Shown in pieces: positions 35,470 to 44,262 of a DNA stretch of 64,000 nt (the first letter of the stretch is position 1; the number at the start of each line of letters is the position of its first letter). The translations under genes and the position numbers were made by a program. Where the stretch lies: positions 4,412 to 68,411 of the forward strand of contig JAYVLG010000183.1 in the NCBI GenBank assembly GCA_043759595.1. Reading direction: 5' to 3'. This DNA comes from Sulfurirhabdus sp043759595 (lineage in GTDB: Bacteria; Pseudomonadota; Gammaproteobacteria; Burkholderiales; SMCO01). Below the pieces are notes generated by a model that was not told the origin of the DNA, ran no database searches, and saw only the letters and a list, made by a program, of their open reading frames with translations.

Positions 35470-36204
35470 ATGGGTAACGCGCAAAAATCCCAGCAAGAAG
35501 CCCAGCCTGCATATGTATTGCATAGCTATCCATTTAGAGAAACCAGCCTGATTGTTGAAGTTTTCAGTCGTAATTTTGGACGGTTGGCAATTGTTGCACG
35601 TGGTGCACGCCGCCCAAAATCAGCTGTGCGAGGACTACTGATGGCTTTTCAGCCATTGCAGTTAAACTGGTTTGGAAAGGCCGAACTTAAGACCTTGCAT
35701 AGTGCTGAGTGGCAAGGAGGTCAGCCGCAATTGCAAGGGATGGCATTGCTCTGTGGATTTTATTTGAATGAATTAATGCTAAAGTTACTCCATCGCGATG
35801 ATCCCCACGAAAATTTATTTATGTATTATCAGGAAACACTGCAATCTCTTGCCAGCCAACGGGATTATGCTGCAGTATTGAGGCGTTTTGAAATAAGGCT
35901 GTTGCAGGAATTGGGCTATGCGCTCTCTTTTGCTAATGACGTATCATCTGGTGAGTCTATCGATCCCGACAGAGAATATTTTTATCAAATAGAATATGGC
36001 CCGGTTGTTGCTGAAGGCAGGAATGGCCAGCAAATCGGTGTACAATTATCGGGTAAAACACTGCTGGATATGGCTGCGGACAATTATCGTGATCCACTCA
36101 CTTTACAGCAGAGCAAGATGCTTATGCGTACGCTTATTAATCATTATTTGGGTGACCAGACCCTGCACACACGGCAACTATTGAAGGACATGCAACAATC
36201 ATGA
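35470..36204 (+). CDS. recO: DNA repair protein RecO
   Basis: RecO loads RecA with RecR at single-strand gaps. The 244-residue product has the N-terminal OB fold (AYVLHSYPFRETSLIVEVFSRNFG...ARGARRPKS) and the helical C-terminal part with FEIRLLQELGYAL. The zinc-binding cysteines seen in some RecO proteins are absent, as is common in proteobacteria. The stop overlaps the pdxJ start by four bases. Confidence 0.95.
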   Translation: MGNAQKSQQEAQPAYVLHSYPFRETSLIVEVFSRNFGRLAIVARGARRPKSAVRGLLMAFQPLQLNWFGKAELKTLHSAEWQGGQPQLQGMALLCGFYLNELMLKLLHRDDPHENLFMYYQETLQSLASQRDYAAVLRRFEIRLLQELGYALSFANDVSSGESIDPDREYFYQIEYGPVVAEGRNGQQIGVQLSGKTLLDMAADNYRDPLTLQQSKMLMRTLINHYLGDQTLHTRQLLKDMQQS

Positions 36205-36926
36205 TTCAACTTGGCGTCAACATTGACCATATTGCAACATTAAGACAAGCACGTGGCACTCGCTATCCTAGTCCTGTCCAGGCGGCATTAGCAGCTGAAT
36301 CAGCAGGAGCGGATGCCATAACGCTGCATTTGCGAGAAGATCGTCGGCACATACAGGATCGTGACGTAGATATTCTGCGGGAATTATTGCAAACCAGAAT
36401 GAATCTGGAGATGGCCGTAACCGATGAAATGTTGAAGATTGCATTGCGTGTTAACCCTCAAGATGTATGTCTGGTGCCTGAACGCCGTCAGGAACTTACT
36501 ACAGAAGGCGGGCTGGATGTGGTGAATCATTTTGATAAAGTGAAGCATGCTTGTAGTGTGCTGGGTGATGCAGGGATTAGGGTTTCATTGTTTATTAATG
36601 CGGACAAGGCGCAGATGGATGCCTCTAACGAGGCAGGTGCACCTGTGGTTGAAATCCATACTGGCCATTATGCGGATGCAACCATCGCAGAAGCGGAACA
36701 AATGGAATATAACAAGATTAAAGATTCGGTTATTTACGGAACTGCTTTAGGATTACGCGTGAATGCCGGGCATGGTCTGCATTACCATAATGTGCAAAAA
36801 ATTGCTGCTATAGCGGATATACGGGAACTGAATATTGGTCACGCTATTGTTGCGCATGCACTGTTTGTTGGCTGGGACAATGCGGTAAAAGAAATGAAAT
36901 CACTTATGCTGGCAGCGCGTACTTAA
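36201..36926 (+). CDS. pdxJ: Pyridoxine 5'-phosphate synthase
   Basis: PdxJ closes the pyridoxine ring from 1-deoxyxylulose 5-phosphate and 3-amino-2-oxopropyl phosphate. The 241-residue product has the start LGVNIDHIATLRQARGTRYP, ADAITLHLREDRRHIQDRD, and GHGLHYHNVQ, with the catalytic histidines and glutamates of the TIM barrel. It overlaps recO by four bases, and acpS starts two bases after its stop. Confidence 0.98.
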   Translation: MIQLGVNIDHIATLRQARGTRYPSPVQAALAAESAGADAITLHLREDRRHIQDRDVDILRELLQTRMNLEMAVTDEMLKIALRVNPQDVCLVPERRQELTTEGGLDVVNHFDKVKHACSVLGDAGIRVSLFINADKAQMDASNEAGAPVVEIHTGHYADATIAEAEQMEYNKIKDSVIYGTALGLRVNAGHGLHYHNVQKIAAIADIRELNIGHAIVAHALFVGWDNAVKEMKSLMLAART

Positions 36927-36928
36927 TA

Positions 36929-37315
36929 ATGATTTACGGAATCGGGTCAGATATTGTTGCCGTTGAGCGCATGCGCACGCTCCTGCAAAAATACGGGGAC
37001 AACTTTGCTCGCCGCATTCTGGCTCCGAATGAATGGTTGGCATATGAAAGCAGTCAAAATCGTGCGAATCTCCTGGCTAAGCGCTTTGCCGCAAAGGAAG
37101 CATTCGCAAAGGCAATAGGTACAGGTTTACGCCACCCGGTTTCATTGCAAAATATCAGTGTGATTCATAATCATCTGGGTAAGCCAGGTTTTCATTTAGA
37201 CCCTTTAGTTATCAACCTGCTTGAAACTCATGGCATCCAGAAACACCATTTGTCCTTGAGTGATGAAAAGGAAATGGCCTGCGCCTTTGTGATATTGGAG
37301 GGAGTATGTCTCTAG
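36929..37315 (+). CDS. acpS: Holo-[acyl-carrier-protein] synthase
   Basis: AcpS moves the phosphopantetheine arm from CoA onto acyl carrier protein. The 128-residue product has the family start IYGIGSDIVAVERM and the metal-site motif LAKRFAAKEAFAKAIGTGL. It follows pdxJ directly and overlaps nagZ by ten bases. Confidence 0.97.
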   Translation: MIYGIGSDIVAVERMRTLLQKYGDNFARRILAPNEWLAYESSQNRANLLAKRFAAKEAFAKAIGTGLRHPVSLQNISVIHNHLGKPGFHLDPLVINLLETHGIQKHHLSLSDEKEMACAFVILEGVCL

Positions 37316-38385
37316 GGCCGGTAATGCTGGATATTCTCGGGACGGAATTAACCGATGAAGATCGCAAAAGGCTTTTGCACCCCTTGACTGGCGGCGTTAT
37401 CCTGTTCAGCCGTAATTATGAATCTCCCGCACAGTTGACAAAAATAACGCAAGAAATCCATGCGCTTAGAAATCCACCGTTATTAATTGGTGTCGATCAG
37501 GAAGGTGGCAGGGTACAGCGTTGCAGGGCGGGTTTTACCCGTATCCCTCCCATGCGAGAATTCGGGCGAATATGGGATGAACATCCCCAGAAGGCGCGCC
37601 ATTTAGCACAGCAAACAGGTTATGTCCTTGCTGCGGAACTTCGTGCTTGTGGAGTAGATTTTAGCTTTACGCCTGTTCTGGATATGGATTACGGCCAAAG
37701 TGGGGTGATTGGTGATCGTGCATTTCATCTTAACCAGCAGGCTATTGCAGAATTGGCTCACAGTCTAGTTCTGGGGCTCAAGGAAGCTGGCATGGCAAGC
37801 GTAGGTAAGCATTTTCCAGGTCATGGCTACATCAAGGCAGATTCTCATCTTGAAATACCCATTGATGATCGGGAATTTGCTGATATTGAAATGAATGACC
37901 TGGTGCCTTTCAAACAGATGATCAATTTCGGGTTAACGGGGATTATGCCTGCACACGTCATCTATCCAAAAGTTGACAAACGTCCAGCAGGATTTTCTAA
38001 ATTTTGGCTGAAAGATATCCTGCGTAATGAATTGCGCTTTGACGGTACAGTTTTTAGCGACGATTTAAGTATGGAAGGCGCCAGTGTGGCGGGCGGCATC
38101 GTCGATCGTGCGAAAGCCGCATTAGAAGCAGGGTGCGATATGGTGCTAGTATGTAACCGGCCTGATTCGGCCGATGAATTGCTGGGTAATCTGCACTGGA
38201 ATGTGCCCCCGGTCAGTCTAACCCGTCTGGTACGTATGCATGGTAAACCTCACCCGGATTCATTAGTGAAATTGCATGAACAAGAGCATTATGTGAGCGC
38301 AGTACATGCTATTGCTGGTATAGGTTTTCGCAGTGGTGACCTGCCACTGGAACAACGGCAGCCGGATTCCTGTGGCGATCTCTAA
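37306..38385 (+). CDS. nagZ: Beta-N-acetylhexosaminidase NagZ
   Basis: NagZ removes GlcNAc from anhydro-muropeptides in cell-wall recycling (glycoside hydrolase family 3). The 359-residue product has LIGVDQEGGRVQR, the flexible-loop catalytic pair region KHFPGHGYIKADSH, and the nucleophile-containing FSDDLSMEGA. The acpS-nagZ neighbourhood is typical. Its last 14 bases overlap the start of the CDF transporter gene. Confidence 0.95.
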   Translation: MSLGPVMLDILGTELTDEDRKRLLHPLTGGVILFSRNYESPAQLTKITQEIHALRNPPLLIGVDQEGGRVQRCRAGFTRIPPMREFGRIWDEHPQKARHLAQQTGYVLAAELRACGVDFSFTPVLDMDYGQSGVIGDRAFHLNQQAIAELAHSLVLGLKEAGMASVGKHFPGHGYIKADSHLEIPIDDREFADIEMNDLVPFKQMINFGLTGIMPAHVIYPKVDKRPAGFSKFWLKDILRNELRFDGTVFSDDLSMEGASVAGGIVDRAKAALEAGCDMVLVCNRPDSADELLGNLHWNVPPVSLTRLVRMHGKPHPDSLVKLHEQEHYVSAVHAIAGIGFRSGDLPLEQRQPDSCGDL

Positions 38386-39346
38386 TCATCACCACGATAC
38401 TCATGATGAGCATCGTGGAACGCATAATCATAGCGCTGAACATGGTCACCACCATCATCATCACGGAGATGGCGGGGCGCACCTGCGCTGGGCATTAATC
38501 ATTACGTTTGGCTTCGCCATAGTTGAAGCATTAGGTGGCGTCTGGTCCGGATCCCTTGCATTGATCAGTGACGCTGGGCATATGTTTTCTGATTCCTTTG
38601 CCCTTGGATTGGCAGCATTTGCTGCCTGGATCGTTAAACGGCCTCCATCACTTCGGCATTCTTATGGATTTGTCAGGGCTGAAGTAATTGCAGCCTTGGT
38701 AAACAGCGCGCTTATGCTGGCAGTCTTAATCGGTATTGTAGTAGAAGCGGTCATTCGATTAAATGAACCTCAACCTGTAGCGGGGGGTGCGGTGATGATT
38801 ATTGCTGCAATTGGATTGGGTGTGAATGTGGTGGTGGCATTTGTGCTCAGCAGCAGCCAGCATTCAATCAATTCTCGCGCAGCACTGCTGCACGTGCTGG
38901 GGGATTTACTTGGGTCAGTAGCCGCATTGATAGCTGGTGCAGTCATTTATTTCACCGGCTGGATGCCCATAGATGCCATTTTATCTCTCGTAGTGGCTGG
39001 TTTGATACTGTTTTCAACATTGAATCTGCTACGTGAAGCCCTGCATGTATTAATGGAAGGGGTACCTCTGAACCTTCGTCTGGAAGAGGTGGGTAATGAA
39101 ATGGCAAAAATGACCGGAATAATCTCCGTGCATGACCTGCATATATGGAATCTTTCATCCGGTCAGATAGCGCTTTCAGCACACATAGAGCTTGCAGAAC
39201 TCAATTCGTGGCACCACATACTAAACAATATGCGAAAACTACTGCATGATCAATTTGATATTGATCATGTTACTTTGCAGCCGGAAATTGCCGTGCAAAT
39301 TAACCAGCCTTTCAAGGCTACTATAGAAATACACCCTATCAATTAG
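38372..39346 (+). CDS. Cation diffusion facilitator (CzcD/ZitB-like metal efflux)
   Basis: CDF proteins exchange cytoplasmic zinc, cobalt or cadmium for protons. GTG 38372 is the only sensible start: the next ATG is inside helix 2. It gives 324 residues. The N-terminus is a histidine-rich metal-binding tail with NHHHDTHDEHRG and a run of six histidines. The membrane domain has six helices with the HxxxD-type sites SDAGHMFSDSFA and HVLGDLLGS. A cytoplasmic ferredoxin-like domain follows (VHDLHIWNLSSGQIALSAHI). It overlaps nagZ by 14 bases. The His-rich tail favours zinc, but specificity is inference. Confidence 0.9.
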   Translation: MAISNHHHDTHDEHRGTHNHSAEHGHHHHHHGDGGAHLRWALIITFGFAIVEALGGVWSGSLALISDAGHMFSDSFALGLAAFAAWIVKRPPSLRHSYGFVRAEVIAALVNSALMLAVLIGIVVEAVIRLNEPQPVAGGAVMIIAAIGLGVNVVVAFVLSSSQHSINSRAALLHVLGDLLGSVAALIAGAVIYFTGWMPIDAILSLVVAGLILFSTLNLLREALHVLMEGVPLNLRLEEVGNEMAKMTGIISVHDLHIWNLSSGQIALSAHIELAELNSWHHILNNMRKLLHDQFDIDHVTLQPEIAVQINQPFKATIEIHPIN

Positions 39347-39365
39347 AAAACCAGGGCAATGCTAA

Positions 39366-40007
39366 ATGGAAGCAACATTCTCAGGTACCTGTCGACAATG
39401 CCCACGCCTGGCAACGTTTTTAGATGAGGTAAAGCTGGCCAATCCAGATTATTTTGCCAGACCCGTACCGCCGTTCGGGGACAAAAATCCCACCTTGCTG
39501 ATCGTTGGTCTGGCACCTGGAATGAATGGCGCTAACCGGACAGGAAGGCCTTTTACGGGGGACCATGCAGGTATTTTACTTTACGAAACACTCCACCAGT
39601 TTGGATATGCCACCCGACCAGAATCTATAGATGTTAATGATGGATTAGTACTGAATGGATGTCGCATAACCAATGCTGTTAAATGTCTGCCTCCACAAAA
39701 CAAACCTGAAACACTGGAAATCAAACAATGTAACCAATATTTGTCCAGCGAAATCAATTCGCTATCTAATGGTGCAGTGTTGCTCGCATTGGGTGCAATC
39801 GCCCATAAAGCCATTTTGATGGCGCTGAGGCTGAAAGTTAAGGATTTTGCATTCTCCCATGGCGCAAAACATGTATTGCCCAATGGATTAACCTTATATG
39901 ATAGTTACCACTGTAGCCGTTACAATACGCAAACCAGGCGTTTGACCCCTGAAATGTTTCAGGCGGTTTTTAAAAATATCTCCAATCAATTAATAAGGGA
40001 ATCATGA
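39366..40007 (+). CDS. Uracil-DNA glycosylase, family 5 (UDGb)
   Basis: The 213-residue product is a family 5 DNA glycosylase that removes uracil and related lesions. Motif A reads GLAPGMNGANRTGRPFTGD and the C-terminal motif is DSYHCSRYNTQTRRLTPEMF, both typical of UDGb. Four cysteines (C9, C12, C107, C122) fit the CX2C...CX14C ligands of a 4Fe-4S cluster. As usual for family 5, the activating aspartate of motif A is not present. It overlaps the tautomerase gene. Confidence 0.88.
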   Translation: MEATFSGTCRQCPRLATFLDEVKLANPDYFARPVPPFGDKNPTLLIVGLAPGMNGANRTGRPFTGDHAGILLYETLHQFGYATRPESIDVNDGLVLNGCRITNAVKCLPPQNKPETLEIKQCNQYLSSEINSLSNGAVLLALGAIAHKAILMALRLKVKDFAFSHGAKHVLPNGLTLYDSYHCSRYNTQTRRLTPEMFQAVFKNISNQLIRES

Positions 40008-40192
40008 TGCCTTACGTTAATATTCGCATTGCAGGTAGTCTTACCCGTGAACAAAAACAGAAAATTGCGGAAGAAATTACTGATACGCTTGAGCGAATTG
40101 CCAAGAAACCTAAATCGTATACTTACATTGCGTTCGATGAATTGCCTGACGAAAACTGGGCTATAGGTGGCAAACTGCTGGATGATGAATAG
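40007..40192 (+). CDS. 4-oxalocrotonate tautomerase family protein
   Basis: The 61-residue product is a small tautomerase-superfamily protein, whose catalytic base is the N-terminal proline exposed after Met removal. Two ATG codons stand in a row (40004 and 40007). The second puts proline directly after Met (MPYVNIRIAG), so it is the functional choice. The rest (LTREQKQKIAEEITDTLERIAKKP) is the family helix. It overlaps the glycosylase stop codon. The substrate is not known. Confidence 0.85.
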   Translation: MPYVNIRIAGSLTREQKQKIAEEITDTLERIAKKPKSYTYIAFDELPDENWAIGGKLLDDE

Positions 40193-40239
40193 TCTACAGA
40201 TGACCTGTTTAAAATAATAGTATTTACATTAAGTAAAAA

Positions 40240-42045
40240 TTGCAACAATTTGATATAAATAATTATTTAGATAATATCCCTAACCTTCCTGGCGTTTATC
40301 GCATGTTAAATGAAACAGGGGAGGTTTTGTATGTGGGTAAAGCCAAAGATTTAAAGAAACGTGTTTCTTCATACTTTCAGAAAAGCGATCTGTCCCCACG
40401 GATTTCTCTGATGGTTAAGAAAATAGCCCAGATTGAAACCACTGTTACCCGTTCTGAGTCTGAAGCACTGGTTCTTGAAAACAACCTCATTAAAGCTTTA
40501 GCTCCGCGTTATAACATTCTGTTTCGTGACGATAAATCCTATCCTTATGTGATGTTAACCGGTCATGCTTATCCCCGGCTAGGTTTTCATCGTGGCGCAT
40601 TGGACAAAAAAAATCATTATTTCGGCCCATTCCCTAATGCATGGGCGGTGCGCCAAAGCATGCAACTATTGCAAAAAGTATTTCGAATACGTACTTGTGA
40701 AGATAGCGTATTCAGCAATAGATCGCGTCCCTGCCTGCTCCATCAAATCAAGCGGTGTACAGCCCCCTGTGTAGGTTTGATCGATGCTGCTGCTTACCAA
40801 AGTGACATAAAAAATGCACAGTTATTCCTGGAAGGAAAAGAATCAGAGGTTATCAGCACATTAAATAACAAGATGCAAACCGCTGCAGAGCATATGCAAT
40901 ATGAAGAAGCGGCAATGTACCGTGACCAAATCCAGGCCCTGGGTACAATTCAGGAAAAGCAATTTGTCAGTAGTGAGAAGCAGTCAAATGCCGATATAGT
41001 TGCCTGCATTGTTCAAAGTGGCTTGATTTGCGTCAACCTCGTAATGATCCGGGGTGGACGCCATCTTGGTGATAAAAGCTTTTTTCCGGTTAATGCTGAA
41101 GATTACGATGCGGCAACTGCGCTCGAGGCTTTTTTAAGCCAGCACTACCTGGACAGACCTGTACCATCACTTATTCTCGTTAATGAAAACATTGATAAAG
41201 TGACGATTGAATCGCTATTGAGTGAGCAGGCAAATCGTAAAGTTCAAATAAAAACCAATTTGACTGGCGAAAGGCGGGTCTGGTTGACCATGGCTATTGA
41301 AAATGCGCGTATTTCATTGGAGCAAAGGGTTAACCAGAAAGTGACGCAAGAAGCTCGGCTGGAGGCATTGCAAAATGCTTTAGCTCTTCCTTCTACGGTT
41401 CAACGCATTGAGTGTTTCGATATCAGCCATACCATGGGTGAGGCCACGATAGCTTCTTGCGTTATTTATGACCGTTTAGCGATGCAAAATGGAGAGTATC
41501 GGCGATATAACATAACGGGAATTACGCCTGGAGATGATTACGCAGCAATGCGTGATGTATTGTATAGGCGCTATAAGAAAATTGCCTCTGGTGACGGAAA
41601 AATGCCTGACCTTATTTTAATTGATGGCGGCAAGGGGCAAATCAGTATCGCCAAAAATGTACTGGAAGATGTTGGATTAAGCGATATTTATCTTATTGGT
41701 GTAGCAAAAGGTGAGGCGCGTAAACCCGGATTAGAGCAACTCATTTTCCCGGGCGGTGAAAAACCGCTACAATTGCCCAAGGATCATATAGGTTTGCATT
41801 TAATCCAGCAGATTCGCGATGAAGCCCATCGTTTTGCAATTAGCGGTCATCGTGCCAAGCGTGGTAAAGCCCGCACTAATTCTTCCCTTGAGCAAATAGG
41901 CGGGGTAGGGTCTAAACGCAGACAAAAACTATTGGCCCGATTTGGTGGTTTGAGTGGTGTTAAAACTGCGAGCGTAGATGATCTCGCTCAGGTAGAGGGT
42001 ATCAGCCGCCAATTGGCTGAAAAGATTTACCAGGAATTTCATTAA
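40240..42045 (+). CDS. uvrC: Excinuclease ABC subunit C
   Basis: UvrC makes both incisions in nucleotide excision repair. The 601-residue product has the N-terminal GIY-YIG domain (GVYRMLNETGEVLYVGKAKDL), a UVR helix pair near residue 215 (EHMQYEEAAMYRDQIQAL), the RNase H-like endonuclease domain (RIECFDISHTMGEATIASCV...DLILIDGGKGQ), and helix-hairpin-helix repeats at the end (IGGVGSKRRQKLLARFGG). The start is TTG 40240 with a weak ribosome site; no ATG lies near enough to replace it. pgsA follows. Confidence 0.97.
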   Translation: MQQFDINNYLDNIPNLPGVYRMLNETGEVLYVGKAKDLKKRVSSYFQKSDLSPRISLMVKKIAQIETTVTRSESEALVLENNLIKALAPRYNILFRDDKSYPYVMLTGHAYPRLGFHRGALDKKNHYFGPFPNAWAVRQSMQLLQKVFRIRTCEDSVFSNRSRPCLLHQIKRCTAPCVGLIDAAAYQSDIKNAQLFLEGKESEVISTLNNKMQTAAEHMQYEEAAMYRDQIQALGTIQEKQFVSSEKQSNADIVACIVQSGLICVNLVMIRGGRHLGDKSFFPVNAEDYDAATALEAFLSQHYLDRPVPSLILVNENIDKVTIESLLSEQANRKVQIKTNLTGERRVWLTMAIENARISLEQRVNQKVTQEARLEALQNALALPSTVQRIECFDISHTMGEATIASCVIYDRLAMQNGEYRRYNITGITPGDDYAAMRDVLYRRYKKIASGDGKMPDLILIDGGKGQISIAKNVLEDVGLSDIYLIGVAKGEARKPGLEQLIFPGGEKPLQLPKDHIGLHLIQQIRDEAHRFAISGHRAKRGKARTNSSLEQIGGVGSKRRQKLLARFGGLSGVKTASVDDLAQVEGISRQLAEKIYQEFH

Positions 42046-42085
42046 ATTAACCCAGCACAGAAAAAGCAACTGCAATTTAAAATTT

Positions 42086-42658
42086 ATGCCACTTAATATA
42101 CCAAATATCTTAACCTGGTTAAGAATCCTGCTTATTCCTCTTTTTGTCGCTATCTATTATTTACCGCAGCACTGGATGACACCACATGATGCTAATCTAA
42201 CAGCAGCGGGAATATTTGCCATTGCTGCAATGACTGACTGGCTGGATGGTTATCTTGCACGCACCTTGAATCAAACGTCCGCATTTGGTGCATTTCTTGA
42301 CCCCGTGGCTGACAAACTCATGGTAGCTGCTGCTCTGCTTGTATTGGTTAAGCTGAATCGCGTCGATGCCATGATTGCTCTGATTATCATCGGTCGAGAA
42401 ATCACCATATCTGCATTAAGAGAATGGATGGCTCAGATTGGTGCAAGCAAGAGTGTTGCAGTTTCATTTATTGGTAAAATAAAAACCGCTGTTCAGATGG
42501 TCGCAATTTTCCTCTTGCTCTATCACGACAGCTTTTTTCAACAAATTAACGCACAAATGCTGGGAACATGGTTAATTTATATCGCTGCAATATTAACTTT
42601 ATGGTCAATGGGTTATTACCTGAAAATGGCTCTCCCACAAGTGCGTAATAGAATTTAA
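42086..42658 (+). CDS. pgsA: CDP-diacylglycerol--glycerol-3-phosphate 3-phosphatidyltransferase
   Basis: PgsA makes phosphatidylglycerol phosphate in the inner membrane. The 190-residue product has NIPNILTWLRILLIPLFV at the start, the CDP-alcohol phosphotransferase motif (D-G-x2-A-R ... G-x3-D-x3-D) in DWLDGYLARTL and GAFLDPVADK, and about four to five helices. The uvrC-pgsA-tRNA arrangement is common in proteobacteria. Confidence 0.96.
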   Translation: MPLNIPNILTWLRILLIPLFVAIYYLPQHWMTPHDANLTAAGIFAIAAMTDWLDGYLARTLNQTSAFGAFLDPVADKLMVAAALLVLVKLNRVDAMIALIIIGREITISALREWMAQIGASKSVAVSFIGKIKTAVQMVAIFLLLYHDSFFQQINAQMLGTWLIYIAAILTLWSMGYYLKMALPQVRNRI

Positions 42659-42671
42659 ATCGAAATGTGGG

Positions 42672-42699
42672 TTGACAATATCCGTAGAATATTTAAAAT
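42672..42699 (+). promoter_or_regulatory. Sigma-70 promoter for tRNA-Gly
   Basis: A perfect TTGACA (42672-42677) and a TAAAAT (42694-42699) are separated by 16 bases. Transcription would start near 42706, ten bases before the tRNA-Gly 5' end. Confidence 0.75.
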
Positions 42700-42715
42700 A
42701 GCGATCTTTCATCAA

Positions 42716-42790
42716 GCGGGAATAGCTCAGTGGTAGAGCACAACCTTGCCAAGGTTGGGGTCGCGAGTTCGAGCCTCGTTTCCCGCTCCA
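42716..42790 (+). tRNA. tRNA-Gly (anticodon GCC)
   Basis: The 75-base sequence begins GCGGGAATAGCTCAGTGGTA and ends CCCGCTCCA, with CCA encoded. The acceptor stem GCGGGAA/TTCCCGC pairs fully. The anticodon stem-loop CAACCTTGCCAAGGTTG places GCC in the loop. The T arm contains GTTCGAG. A promoter lies just before it and a terminator just after, so it seems to be its own unit. Confidence 0.97.
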
Positions 42791-42797
42791 GATTATA

Positions 42798-42824
42798 GGG
42801 GAAAGCAGTAGCTTTCCCCTTTTA
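42798..42824 (+). terminator. Rho-independent terminator after tRNA-Gly
   Basis: GGGGAAAGC (42798-42806) and GCTTTCCCC (42811-42819) form a perfect nine-base-pair stem with an AGTA loop, followed by TTTT. It lies eight bases after the tRNA-Gly CCA end. Confidence 0.88.
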
Positions 42825-42918
42825 GTTTAAAAAATGTCAACTCGGTTTGCATTGAGCTGATACAGTAGTAAGCCGTAAAGCTGTAATAAACACAGTAATA
42901 TCTTTGTGTGAGAGTTAC

Positions 42919-42992
42919 GGCGGGGTGGCAGAGTGGTTATGCAGCGGCCTGCAAAGCCGTGGACGCCGGTTCGATTCCGACCCCCGCCTCCA
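42919..42992 (+). tRNA. tRNA-Cys (anticodon GCA)
   Basis: The 74-base sequence starts GGCGGGGTGGCAGAGTGGTT and ends CCCCGCCTCCA with CCA encoded. Acceptor GGCGGGG pairs with CCCCGCC. The anticodon loop CTGCAAA gives GCA. The discriminator base is U, as in cysteine tRNAs. tRNA-Leu begins eight bases after it. Confidence 0.96.
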
Positions 42993-42999
42993 TCCATCC

Positions 43000-43087
43000 G
43001 CCCGGATGGTGAAATTGGTAGACACAAGGGACTTAAAATCCCTCGCCCTAATCCGGCGTGCCGGTTCGATTCCGGCTCCGGGCACCA
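43000..43087 (+). tRNA. tRNA-Leu (anticodon UAA)
   Basis: The 88-base class II tRNA starts GCCCGGATGGTGAAATTGGT and ends CTCCGGGCACCA with CCA encoded. The anticodon stem-loop GGGACTTAAAATCCC gives UAA. A long variable arm (CGCCCTAATCCGGCG region) is present, as expected for leucine. It is probably co-transcribed with tRNA-Cys and perhaps with the DUF1178 gene downstream. Confidence 0.96.
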
Positions 43088-43118
43088 TATACAAATAATT
43101 AATCGACTGATTCACCTC

Positions 43119-43550
43119 ATGATCATTTACAAACTTATTTGCGAAAATGACCACCAGTTTGAAGGTTGGTTTACCTCAAACGAAGATTTCGAGAATCAAC
43201 ATACTCAAGATAAACTTTCTTGTCCTGTATGTGGTGATGAGGGCGTGGCGTTATTGCAGACGGATGCATTTGTCGACTCAGCCATATCTCAAGAGTCTGA
43301 AATTGAAAATGCCTCGCAGAATAATCGTTTGTCCAGTCATCAGGTTTTTCAGCATTTGATTGGTTATGTGACGCAAGATGCAGAAGACTTTGGTAATGCC
43401 CTCATTAAAAAAATTCGCGACTTTCATTCACAGCAAACCAAGGCCCGCAGCAAGGTTGGCAATGCAACGCTAAAAGGCGTTAAAGATTCAGCTGAAGAAA
43501 ATATAGAGATTTTTGTGAATTCATCCAAAACGAGGGAAAAGCTTCACTGA
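43119..43550 (+). CDS. DUF1178 family protein
   Basis: The 143-residue product begins MIIYKLICENDHQFEGWFTSN and has a CPVCGD pair, so that cysteines near residues 8, 38 and 41 could form a small zinc-ribbon-like site. This is the DUF1178 pattern, common in beta- and alphaproteobacteria, function unknown. The frame stays open upstream through the tRNA genes, but ATG 43119 is the true start because earlier codons are tRNA sequence. It lies 31 bases after tRNA-Leu. Confidence 0.85.
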   Translation: MIIYKLICENDHQFEGWFTSNEDFENQHTQDKLSCPVCGDEGVALLQTDAFVDSAISQESEIENASQNNRLSSHQVFQHLIGYVTQDAEDFGNALIKKIRDFHSQQTKARSKVGNATLKGVKDSAEENIEIFVNSSKTREKLH

Positions 43551-43641
43551 GTTTGATTTACATCAAGTTGTTAGACATCTAAATCATGTTTTGCTCTTGG
43601 ACTTTAAGTATTAACAGTGTACCCCGAGCTTTTCTGCTCAA

Positions 43642-44238
43642 TTAAGCTAATTTCTCTGCAACCACCGTAAAAAACTCCTTCTTTGTGTTATCTGGTGCTA
43701 GAACAGTGTGTTCGGCCCTGAATAGAATGTTCCATCCATAAAAATGCTTTTCAAGCTCTTCACGACTAAAAAGATAATAATGATCAGGGTGAAACATCGC
43801 CATGTAATCAGTCCCAGCAGTAAGTACGTTGATGAGTGCAACACCCCCTGGTCGTACATTACTTTGAATATCCAGCAGCATTTCTAGTGCACGATGTTTT
43901 GGAAAAAACATCAGCAGGCCAATCGCCACAATGGAGTCGAATTTTTGCGGGATATGGAAAGTAGCTAAATCAGCTTTTATCGCTTCAATGGAAAGATGTT
44001 TTTCGGTAGCTATTTTAGCTAAGTGCTCAACAGCTGAATGGCTAGCATCAACAGCAACCACAGAATGGCCACGCAATGCCATTTCTACACTTAAATTGCC
44101 TAAGCCACATCCTAAGTCCAGAACATCACCCCTAATGAATTCAAGCGCAGTCTGCTCGAACTGATTAAGCTCAAACTCCTGTTGTTGAATCTGTCGTTGA
44201 AACTGGGTATCAAAGAAGTTGACTGATGTATTGTCCAT
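43642..44238 (-). CDS. Class I SAM-dependent methyltransferase (TehB-like)
   Basis: The 198-residue product has motif I DVLDLGCGLGNLSVEMA, the acidic motif II VVAVDASHSAVEHL, and FDSIVAIGLLMFF in the position of motif IV. The compact size and spacing resemble the TehB/UbiE-like small-molecule methyltransferases. The substrate cannot be told. It lies 24 bases downstream of the exonuclease/GIY-YIG gene on the same strand and may be co-transcribed. Confidence 0.8.
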   Translation of the reverse strand: MDNTSVNFFDTQFQRQIQQQEFELNQFEQTALEFIRGDVLDLGCGLGNLSVEMALRGHSVVAVDASHSAVEHLAKIATEKHLSIEAIKADLATFHIPQKFDSIVAIGLLMFFPKHRALEMLLDIQSNVRPGGVALINVLTAGTDYMAMFHPDHYYLFSREELEKHFYGWNILFRAEHTVLAPDNTKKEFFTVVAEKLA

Positions 44239-44262
44239 TATGTGGCTTGTCGTTTTAAAAAA

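Noticed and set aside
42827..43154. Minus-strand ORFs across the tRNA-Cys and tRNA-Leu genes
   Set aside because: These are antisense shadows of tRNA sequence; the translations only reflect tRNA stems.
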